14,338 nucleotides of DNA. Source: Planctomycetota bacterium. GTDB lineage: Bacteria > Planctomycetota > Phycisphaerae > UBA1845. A program made the position numbers and the translations under genes. The stretch is from assembly GCA_022563615.1 (NCBI GenBank), contig JADFMZ010000033.1:1-14338 (forward strand), in the 5' to 3' direction. This document shows positions 1 to 7,305 of this stretch, piece after piece. The notes beneath the pieces were generated by a model. The model did no database searches. It saw nothing but the letters and a program-made list of their open reading frames with translations, and was not told the origin of the DNA. Positions within the stretch are counted from its first letter, which is position 1. Every line of letters begins with the position of its first letter.

Positions 1-52
1 CTAACTATTCGCTATTTGACACTCGTTTTTTGGAAGATCCAAAGAGTCCTCA

Positions 53-2371
53 ATGACGTTCGGACCACCCATTCTAGCCGCTCTGCTCACGCCCGCCCTC
101 TTTGTCGGCGGCGCCGCCGCCATGGCTGCGCCGATCCTCATCCACCTTCTGTCCCGGCGACGGTTCAAACGGATTCGCTGGGCGGCAATGGACTTTCTCA
201 TCGACGCCGAGCGTCGCAACCGTCGGCGTATCCGAATGGAGGATTGGATTCTTCTGGCGCTGCGATGCCTCGCGGTGTTTCTGATCGGCTTGATGCTGGC
301 CCGCCCCTTCGTCAGCCCGGTCGGCCTGGCGGCGGCGCTGGGCGCCGCCCAGCGCACCGAACGGATCTTCGTGCTGGACGATTCGTTCAGCATGGCCTAC
401 GAGGCGCCCGACGGCACGCCCTTTGACCGCGCCAGGCGCGCCGTGCGCCGCATTATCGACGCCGTCCGATCCGAAACCCCCGATGACACAGTGACGATCC
501 TGCGGATGTCCGACCCAGCCGATCCCGTGGACTCGGGGACATTCCTCAATGAAGCCCAAACCGCCGAATTGTTCGAGCGCCTCGAAGCACTAACCGTTTC
601 ACAACGTTCCATAGACCCTTCGGTAGTCATCGAAGGTGTCGTGGATGTGCTCGAACGCAATCCGGGCGTGACCAATGCAGCCGTCTATCTTCTCAGCGAT
701 TTTCAGCGCAAGGATTGGAGCCCTGACAAGAGCCTGGCTTCGACCCAACAGGACAAGCCAGGCTTGCTGGCTCCACTGGCCCAGTGGGCGGGCGATGATC
801 GCGGGCTCCGCATTGTGCTAATCGATGTCGGCCAGGAGCAGCCGGCCAATACCGCTGTCACCCGGCTGGAGGTTCGATCGGGCCGACTGATTGCCGGAAC
901 CGTCGGGAGCGTTAGCGCCACCGTGGCCAACTTCTCAGATCAAGACCGCGACCATGTACCTTTGCTCGTGACGGTCGGCAATCTCGCCCAGCCGTCCAAG
1001 ACGATTCGCCGGCTGATGTCCCGGCAGACGGCCACTGTGGATCTGGAAGTAGAGTTCCTTCAAGCCGGGTATGACGCCCTGCGCGTCGAGCTTTCGCCGG
1101 ACGCCCTGCCGATCGACAATGTTCGCCATGTCGCAGTCGAGGTGGCCGGCGCAATCCGCATCCTGATCGTCAACGGCGAACCCTCGAGCGATGCCTACGA
1201 CGACGAAGTGATGTTTCTGGCCACAGCGCTCCGGCCCGAAGGGGAGCTGGTCAGCGGCAACGAGACGGTCATCGTGGACGAGGCCGAACTGGACAACGTC
1301 AACCTGTCCGGCTTCCACCTGGTCATTCTGGCCAACGTCTACCGGATCAGCGATCCGACGATCGAAAGCCTGGAGGGCTTTGTGCGCCGGGGCGGCGGCT
1401 TGTTGATCTTTCTCGGCGACCAGGTTGATCCTGATTTGTACAACGCAGCCTTGTACCGATCTGGAAGCGGTTTGCTTCCGGCGGAACTGACGCAGATTCT
1501 TAATCCCTCCGGCGCGTCGCATCTGGTGCTGACGGACCGTCTGCACCCGGCGGTTCGCCGGTTCAGCCGCCAAGGCGATCCGCTCGGACTCGGGCAGGTG
1601 CCGTTCTTCAAGTACTTCGGCTGCGTGCCCTATCGAGGGAAGGACGCCGGCACGGACGAACCGTCGGATACGGACTTGATCGGCGAAACGGAAACCACCC
1701 CGGGCACGGAACCGGTCGATGCCTCGGTGGTGATTGCTCGGTTTGATGACGCCGAAGAAAATCCCGCAATCGTGGAGCGCCGCTTCGGTCGGGGGCGCGT
1801 CGTGCTCTTCACAACTTCGGCTGACAAGGAGTGGCACTTTTGGCCCGATCACCCCACCTTTCTGCCCGTCGTGATGGAATGGACTCAATACCTTGCGCGG
1901 GCCAGCGACGCGGGGCCGCGCCGTCACGTCGGTGAGCCCATCAAGCTGTCCTTGGACCCGTCGGTTTTCGAGTTGGACGCCCTGGTTCGGACGCCGGCCT
2001 ATCCCAACGAGCGGGAAGTGGGACTGACGGCGACGCCGGCAGAGGACGGCGACGGCTGGTTCCTGAACTGGGATCATACGGACGTGGCCGGGCTCTACCA
2101 GTTCGTGCTCAAACGCCTCGACGGAGGCGAACGGGTCCGTATCGTCGCGGTGAACCTGGACGCGGCGGAGAGCGATCTGACGCCGGCCGACGAGGCCCAG
2201 TTGCGCAGCGCGCTGGGAGATGTGCCGTTTGATTATGTCAAGGGTTCGGACGACGTTGCGGCTGCGGTCAGCGAAGCACGAGTGGAACTATGGCGGCTGG
2301 CGCTGATCGCCGCCGCCCTGGTGCTGATAGGCGAACAAGGACTGGCCTGGTTCTGGGGAAGAAGAAGATGA
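53..2371 (+). CDS. BatA-type membrane protein with VWA domain
   Basis: Predicted 772-residue membrane protein. The N-terminus fits the BatA/aerotolerance-regulator N-terminal family: two hydrophobic segments (about residues 8-33 and 64-86) flank the basic signature IHLLSRRRFKRIRW. A VWA-like domain follows, with a DxSxS metal site (D109, S111, S113 in LDDSFSM) and a later Asp (D216 in LLSDFQ). Residues about 368-460 look like a class-I glutamine-amidotransferase-like fold (ILIVNGEPSS, then FVRRGGGLLIFLGD), but I see no Cys at a nucleophile position, so it is probably structural. A C-terminal helix (about 746-766) is followed by RRR. Proteins of this type usually sit beside MoxR and DUF58 genes and are thought to help assemble or protect envelope complexes; those genes would lie to the left. 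The ATG at 53 keeps the whole BatA signature but has only a weak upstream AAGAG. The family call is solid; the cellular role is inferred. Confidence 0.88.
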   Translation: MTFGPPILAALLTPALFVGGAAAMAAPILIHLLSRRRFKRIRWAAMDFLIDAERRNRRRIRMEDWILLALRCLAVFLIGLMLARPFVSPVGLAAALGAAQRTERIFVLDDSFSMAYEAPDGTPFDRARRAVRRIIDAVRSETPDDTVTILRMSDPADPVDSGTFLNEAQTAELFERLEALTVSQRSIDPSVVIEGVVDVLERNPGVTNAAVYLLSDFQRKDWSPDKSLASTQQDKPGLLAPLAQWAGDDRGLRIVLIDVGQEQPANTAVTRLEVRSGRLIAGTVGSVSATVANFSDQDRDHVPLLVTVGNLAQPSKTIRRLMSRQTATVDLEVEFLQAGYDALRVELSPDALPIDNVRHVAVEVAGAIRILIVNGEPSSDAYDDEVMFLATALRPEGELVSGNETVIVDEAELDNVNLSGFHLVILANVYRISDPTIESLEGFVRRGGGLLIFLGDQVDPDLYNAALYRSGSGLLPAELTQILNPSGASHLVLTDRLHPAVRRFSRQGDPLGLGQVPFFKYFGCVPYRGKDAGTDEPSDTDLIGETETTPGTEPVDASVVIARFDDAEENPAIVERRFGRGRVVLFTTSADKEWHFWPDHPTFLPVVMEWTQYLARASDAGPRRHVGEPIKLSLDPSVFELDALVRTPAYPNEREVGLTATPAEDGDGWFLNWDHTDVAGLYQFVLKRLDGGERVRIVAVNLDAAESDLTPADEAQLRSALGDVPFDYVKGSDDVAAAVSEARVELWRLALIAAALVLIGEQGLAWFWGRRR

Positions 2372-2394
2372 AGCTAAGAGCCAATCCCAAAAAG

Positions 2395-2467
2395 TGTGGC
2401 ACGGGCTTGCAACCCGCGCGTTTCACCGGTTCAAAACCGGAGCCGCCGGTTGAAGACCGGTGCCACA
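2395..2467. repeat. Nested palindromic repeat between two operon genes
   Basis: An outer perfect 8-bp inverted repeat (TGTGGCAC at 2395-2402, GTGCCACA at 2460-2467) encloses smaller palindromes: CGGG/CCCG around a CTTGCAA loop, CCGGTT/AACCGG, and a further CCGGTT arm near 2447. RNA from either strand could fold into a branched hairpin. It starts 23 bp after the first VWA gene. GC-rich intergenic palindromes built on 'GGCAC-CGGTT' units are common in planctomycete genomes (general knowledge, not searched here). No T-run follows, so it is not a standard terminator; it may affect mRNA stability or be a REP-like element. Confidence 0.7.
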
Positions 2468-2482
2468 TGGTGTCATGGGTTA

Positions 2483-2563
2483 GGCTCTCTAACCAAGCAG
2501 TGTTGTGGACTGTCGAAGCAGCGAAAAAATCGCGCGGGCTAAAGCCCGCGGCTCAGTCTTGTT
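2483..2563 (+). repeat. 81-bp palindromic dispersed element, copy 1
   Basis: Copy 1 of an element found again at 12592-12672, same length and orientation on the plus strand. The last 35 bp (2529-2563) match copy 2 at 34 positions; the left part matches more loosely. The core is an 8-bp stem, CGCGGGCT (2533-2540) and AGCCCGCG (2543-2550). The right end continues as GTCTTGTTAAGGTGCC (2556-2571), the near reverse complement of copy 2's left end, GGCACTCTAACAAGAC. A short palindrome, GTGCCTTAGGCAC (2567-2579), lies at the border. It looks like a REP/MITE-type mobile palindrome between two genes of one operon. Confidence 0.8.
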
Positions 2564-2626
2564 AAGGTGCCTTAGGCACTGATTCGGATACTGACGGATA
2601 AACCGTCTACGCTTGTTGCTGATGCA

Positions 2627-5173
2627 ATGATGAACCTTGTATTGACAGTTTCCGCAGCCCTTCTCGGGCAAGCGACACGCAACGAGGAGGAGTTCGTCAC
2701 GGAGCTTCGCCACGTTCCCGAGGGCTGGTTCGGCGTGGGTGGTCTCGCCCTGCTCGTTGCCCTTTGCTGGGCCGTAGTTTGGATGTATCGCCATGAAGGA
2801 CGAATCGGCGCTACGGTGCGGGTTCGGATGTTCCTGGCGTTCGTGCGATGTGCCGTCCTGGTGACGCTCGCCGTCATCCTGCTGGAACCCGTCCGGGTCC
2901 GGATCCTCCGGCAGTGGATCGACTCCTACACGATCGTGCTGGTGGACACCTCCTCGAGCATGGGTCTCACCGACACCTATCGAGATGAGAGCGCCAAGAA
3001 GCGCGTCGCCTCCTTGCTGGCCACGGATGATCCGCCTCCGATCCGCCGGGCGGAATTGCTGAAGCACATACTGGGTCAAGCCGACCGACAGGTGCTTCAA
3101 GCCCTGGCCGACAACAACCGGGTCAAGCTCTACACCTTCAGCGATCAGCCGCAGGTGCAAGCCCTCATCCACGCCGGATGGGAGGACGCTTCGCCCTCGG
3201 GTTCGGTCCAAAGCACGGCGGACTCGCAGGAACCGGCCGCTTCCACGCCCGACGGCAACGCGGCGCGTAGAACCGATTCCCCGCTCGTTAGCGTGGAGGA
3301 TGTTTCGTTGACGTTTTCGGCCACGGGGGCCGCCACCAATATCGACCGTGCCGTGCGCCGCGCGGTGGAGTCCCTCGGGGGCGCGCCGATCGCAGCCGTT
3401 GTCGTGCTGAGTGACGGCGGCTTCAACCAGGGCGCCTCGGCGGAAGAAACGGCCCGTTATGCACGCGAGCGGCGTGTGCCGATCTACGCCATCGGCATCG
3501 GTGATCCCTCCAGGCCGCGCAACGTGCGAGTGGTTGAGGCGATCGCGCCGGAAAACGCGTTCCAAAACGATCCCTTCTCCGTCTCGGCGCGTCTCACGGC
3601 CGAGGGACTGGATGGGGAGACGTTGATCGTGCAGCTCTATGAGCGAGACGCGACAGGAAGCGGTGAGGGGCGAATCGTTGATACGCGGAGCGTGCGGGTC
3701 GGCCCGGGCGGCTCCATCGAACCGGTGACCTTCGAGCGGCAAGGGGTAGGCGTCGGGCGCCACGTCTACACGATTCAGGTGCCCGTTTTGGAATCGGAAA
3801 CGGTGTCGGAGGACAACAGCCGGACCGTCTCGGTCAACGTCATCGAAGCCCAAACGCGGGTGTTGTTGATCGCCGGCGGGCCCAGTTGGGAATATCGCTT
3901 CGTCACCAGGCTCCTGCAGCGCGACAAGACGTTCGACCTGGCCTGCTGGCTCCAATCCGCTGATCTCAGCGCGGTGCGCGACGGCAACACGGTGATCGAC
4001 CACCTGCCCGTTCTGGCGGAGGAGTTGTTTGAATACGACGTTGTCATTTTGATGGACCCCGCGCCCGAGGAGTTCGATGAGCCGTGGAGTCGGCTCGTGG
4101 ACCGGCTAATCACGGAATACGGGGGCGGGTTGCTGTACACGGCCGCTCGGCCCCATACGCCGGAGTTCCTCCGAGACAGGGCCCTCAAGCCGATTCACGA
4201 CCTCCTGCCGATCACGGTGGACCCCGAGGCGGATCTTGTTCTCAACCGGATCGGGCATTATCAACTCCGCGGCGCGCCGCTGGATATCCCCCGCGCTTCC
4301 GTCGGGCATCCGATCGTGCAGCTTGGCGACGACGCAACAGCCACAAAGCTCGCCTGGCGGGAGATGGGTGACATCCACTGGCACTACCCGGTCCGTCGGG
4401 AGAAGCCCGCGGCGACCGTATTGATGCGCCACGCCAGCCCCAACATGCGCAACGCCTACGGCGGGCACGTCCTGGCGGCGGTGCAATACGTCGGCGCGGG
4501 CCGCACCGGATTTCTCGCCTTCGACGGCACCTGGCGGTGGCGGCGTTACGGAACCGCGCGGTTCGACCGTTTCTGGGTGCAACTGATCCGCTTTCTCGCG
4601 GAGGGAAAGCTGCTGGGCGGGAGCAAACGCGGGATGCTTCTGACCGAAAGCGATAACTATTCGCTCGGCGAAGCCGTCACGATCACGGCTCGATTGTTCA
4701 ACGCACGCTACGAACCGCTTCAGCGCGACCAGATCACGGCGCGGTACACCGTGGACAACGAAAAGACCGAACTCGTTCTGACCGCCCGGGCGGATGGCGC
4801 CGGCTGGTTTGAAGGAAGATTTGTGCCGGATCGAACCGGAAGTTACCGCATCAGCGTGGAGCTGCCGGGGGCGAGCGCAGCGGAAACGATCGAGGTCGCG
4901 CGTGAAATCCGCGTGTCCAGACCCAACATCGAGATTCTTCGCCCTCAAATGGCCCGCGCCGAACTCGTAACGCTTGCCGAGCAATCCTTTGGGGGGCGAT
5001 ACTTTGAGATGGACCAGGCCCACCAGGTGCCGGAATTGATCCCGGATCTACACGCGGAGATTCCGATCCGATCACGGCCGACGGCGCTCTGGGACAATTG
5101 GATATCTTTTTCGATCCTCATGGGACTGTTGACCCTCGAATGGGCGATGCGCAAATGGAACCGTCTGCTGTGA
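2627..5173 (+). CDS. VWA-domain membrane protein with amidotransferase-like fold
   Basis: Predicted 848-residue membrane protein. Two N-terminal membrane helices (about 36-54 and 69-88) precede a cytosol- or periplasm-facing VWA domain with a full MIDAS set: D107, S109 and S111 in VDTSSSM, T237 in GAATN, D263 in VLSDGG. A low-complexity Ser/Glu/Pro insert lies near 186-222. Residues about 310-405 look like a beta-sandwich; residues about 410-510 (VLLIAGGPSWEYR, then YGGGLLYTAARPH) resemble a glutamine-amidotransferase-like fold without an evident catalytic Cys. A C-terminal helix (about 825-842) ends the protein. Domain order parallels the upstream gene, suggesting that the two are partners or ancient paralogues. 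The start is ATG-ATG at 2627/2630, with no clear Shine-Dalgarno. Its 3' end overlaps the next gene by 19 bp, implying translational coupling. Family placement is firm; the ligand is unknown. Confidence 0.87.
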   Translation: MMNLVLTVSAALLGQATRNEEEFVTELRHVPEGWFGVGGLALLVALCWAVVWMYRHEGRIGATVRVRMFLAFVRCAVLVTLAVILLEPVRVRILRQWIDSYTIVLVDTSSSMGLTDTYRDESAKKRVASLLATDDPPPIRRAELLKHILGQADRQVLQALADNNRVKLYTFSDQPQVQALIHAGWEDASPSGSVQSTADSQEPAASTPDGNAARRTDSPLVSVEDVSLTFSATGAATNIDRAVRRAVESLGGAPIAAVVVLSDGGFNQGASAEETARYARERRVPIYAIGIGDPSRPRNVRVVEAIAPENAFQNDPFSVSARLTAEGLDGETLIVQLYERDATGSGEGRIVDTRSVRVGPGGSIEPVTFERQGVGVGRHVYTIQVPVLESETVSEDNSRTVSVNVIEAQTRVLLIAGGPSWEYRFVTRLLQRDKTFDLACWLQSADLSAVRDGNTVIDHLPVLAEELFEYDVVILMDPAPEEFDEPWSRLVDRLITEYGGGLLYTAARPHTPEFLRDRALKPIHDLLPITVDPEADLVLNRIGHYQLRGAPLDIPRASVGHPIVQLGDDATATKLAWREMGDIHWHYPVRREKPAATVLMRHASPNMRNAYGGHVLAAVQYVGAGRTGFLAFDGTWRWRRYGTARFDRFWVQLIRFLAEGKLLGGSKRGMLLTESDNYSLGEAVTITARLFNARYEPLQRDQITARYTVDNEKTELVLTARADGAGWFEGRFVPDRTGSYRISVELPGASAAETIEVAREIRVSRPNIEILRPQMARAELVTLAEQSFGGRYFEMDQAHQVPELIPDLHAEIPIRSRPTALWDNWISFSILMGLLTLEWAMRKWNRLL

Positions 5174-7305
5174 CAACGCGACTCGATCCACTGGTGGGTT
5201 CCCGACTTCGGCAGGTGGCCCGACGTCTTCGCGGCTACGTGCTGATCGAAGGCGTCGCCCGGTTCACGGCGTTCATGCTGGCGGCGGCCGGCTTGCAGCT
5301 TCTGCTGGATTACGGTTCGCGCGGCCTAAGGCTGAGCATGCGTGCGGCCTTGCTCGGCGTGCTGGTGATCGCGGCGGTCAGGATCCTGTGGCGGCGCGTT
5401 CTGTCTCCGCTGCGGGTGCGGGTTGCTTCGGCCGACGTCGCCGCGCTCGTCGAGCGCCGCCACCCGAAACTGTCCTCGCTGTTGATATCAAGCGTCCGCT
5501 TCTCAGCCGGGGATGTAGGCCCGCCGGAATCCAACTCCCCGACCTTGATCGCGCATACGATCGGGCGCACCGGAGGACTTGCCGCCTCCATCGATTTCCA
5601 CACCGTGCTGAATCCGCGCCGCGCCCGCTGGTCCATCGCCGCCATCCTCGCCGTGCTCGCAATCGGTCTCGGCGCCGCCTGCTCCTCGCCGGAACTAACC
5701 CGCCTCTGGTTCGCCCGCAACGTCCTGCTGCAGGACATCGACTGGCCCCGGCGTACAACGCTCATCGTGGATCTGCCCGGCAACGAGCTGGTCGCCGCGC
5801 GAGGGGACGACGTCGTCATCGAAGCCACCGCCGAGGGCGTCCAGCCGCGACAGGTCGAGTTTTTCTATGAGACGGGTTCCGGGAAGCGCGGTCACGAAAC
5901 CATGGCGACCGTCGGGAGCGCGGGCTCCTACCACTATCGCCATACGCTCAAGAACGCCCGCGAAGACCTTACGTTCCATTTGGAAGGCGGCGACGACCGA
6001 ACGGAAGTCTTCTCGGTTCGACTGGTGGACCGGCCGCACGTTCAATGGTCGCGGATGGGGATCGTACCCCCGCCCTATACGAAATTGGAATCCGTGACGC
6101 TCGGCGACGATCAAAGGGCGGCGAAAGTCCTTCCCGGCACTCGCGTCACCATTCAGATGGAAACGAGCAAGCCGGTTGTCGAGGCAACCTTGATGGCCGG
6201 TCACGAAGAAATAGCCGAGGCCCAAGTTGAAAGCGAACCGCGCTCAAGCGAGGGCGCCGTGGGTGCGAGCCGCTTCACGGTCGCCATCATACCCGTGCAA
6301 ACCCACACCTACCATTTTGCGCTGGTCGATGAACTGGGTTTGGAAAACCGCAAGCCGGTGCGCTTTGCGATCCGCGTTATCGAGGATGAGGCCCCCCGCG
6401 TACGACTCAAGCTCGGCGGCGCCGGCGAGATGGTCACGCCCGAGGCGATCCTGCCCATGGAGGTTGAATTCGCCGATACCTACGGTCTGGCGACAGCCGA
6501 ACTGGTCTATCGACTCATACGGGAAGAGGCGCACGAGGGGCTCATTCCACTCGCTACGTTTCGACGCGGCGCGACCAGCTTCGCGACCAGCCTGTCGTGG
6601 GCGCTGGCGACGGTGTCCGCCACACCGGGTGATCGATTGAACGTCTTTGCCCGCGCGAGCGATTTCGATGACGTGTCCGGTCCGAACCGTGCTCAATCGC
6701 CGGAGATAAGTCTGCGAGTGGTGACGAAGGACGAGTTGCTGGCTGAGTTGGCCCGGCGCGAGCAGGAATACCGAATGGATTTTGAGCGATTGGTGGACGC
6801 CCAGGAACAGTTACGCGGGCGATTGCTCACCGTCGCAGGAAGGTTCGACCAGCCCGACGGTGCGGACCGGCTGGCCGCCGGGCTCGCGCCGCTCGAGCGC
6901 CGGCAGCGAAACATCGCCGGATCGATCAACGTCCTGCGCCAGCAGTTCGAGCAGATCCTTGCGGAGCTTCGGGTCAACCAGCTTGACACCGCCGCGTCCC
7001 GAGAGCGGCTCGACGACGGGATCATCAGCCCACTCACGCGATTGGCCAAACGCGACCTGGTGATCGCCGCGGACACGCTCCGGAAGTGGGCCCGCGACCG
7101 CACGCCGGAAACGGCGTCCACCATCGACCCTCAGCAAGTCGCACTTTTGTCACAAATGCGCGAAATCCTGGCCAATATGATACAATGGGAGGGGTATCAG
7201 GAGGCGGTTACCATGCTACGCGACATTCTGCGTCTTCAGGCCGAATTGCGAGAGGAATCCAAGATCATCCTTCAGGAGCGTGCCGGCGATGTCTTCGATG
7301 AGTAA
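5155..7305 (+). CDS. DUF4175-like membrane protein, coiled-coil C-terminus
   Basis: Predicted 716-residue protein from the ATG at 5155, which overlaps the previous gene by 19 bp. The open frame runs back to 5098, with another ATG at 5140. The 5155 start gives a compact MEPSAVTTRLDPL N-terminus before two membrane helices (about 34-54 and 62-80) and a third near 159-177. Next comes WFARNVLLQDIDWPRRT, typical of DUF4175-like planctomycete proteins, then several beta-rich repeats (about 200-510) that look like extracytoplasmic immunoglobulin-like modules. The last 200 residues are charged and helical, probably coiled coil. Alphaproteobacterial DUF4175 proteins (TIGR02302 type) carry a Gln-rich low-complexity tail; here that tail seems to be the separate next gene. 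No enzyme motif is visible. It probably works with the two VWA proteins as a scaffold. The DUF4175 link is by layout and motif only. Confidence 0.75.
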   Translation: MEPSAVTTRLDPLVGSRLRQVARRLRGYVLIEGVARFTAFMLAAAGLQLLLDYGSRGLRLSMRAALLGVLVIAAVRILWRRVLSPLRVRVASADVAALVERRHPKLSSLLISSVRFSAGDVGPPESNSPTLIAHTIGRTGGLAASIDFHTVLNPRRARWSIAAILAVLAIGLGAACSSPELTRLWFARNVLLQDIDWPRRTTLIVDLPGNELVAARGDDVVIEATAEGVQPRQVEFFYETGSGKRGHETMATVGSAGSYHYRHTLKNAREDLTFHLEGGDDRTEVFSVRLVDRPHVQWSRMGIVPPPYTKLESVTLGDDQRAAKVLPGTRVTIQMETSKPVVEATLMAGHEEIAEAQVESEPRSSEGAVGASRFTVAIIPVQTHTYHFALVDELGLENRKPVRFAIRVIEDEAPRVRLKLGGAGEMVTPEAILPMEVEFADTYGLATAELVYRLIREEAHEGLIPLATFRRGATSFATSLSWALATVSATPGDRLNVFARASDFDDVSGPNRAQSPEISLRVVTKDELLAELARREQEYRMDFERLVDAQEQLRGRLLTVAGRFDQPDGADRLAAGLAPLERRQRNIAGSINVLRQQFEQILAELRVNQLDTAASRERLDDGIISPLTRLAKRDLVIAADTLRKWARDRTPETASTIDPQQVALLSQMREILANMIQWEGYQEAVTMLRDILRLQAELREESKIILQERAGDVFDE

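Noticed and set aside
16..44. TTGACA at 16-21 as a -35 box for the first gene
   Set aside because: No acceptable -10 box at 16-18 bp spacing, and the gene is likely to be inside an operon that starts left of the window.
935..2077. 380-codon minus-strand open frame
   Set aside because: Antisense shadow of the BatA-type gene; no family motif and no initiation signal.
2489..4003. 504-codon minus-strand open frame
   Set aside because: It lies opposite the VWA gene with its full MIDAS motifs, has His/Arg/Asp-rich composition typical of antisense frames in GC-rich DNA, and runs through the intergenic repeat element.
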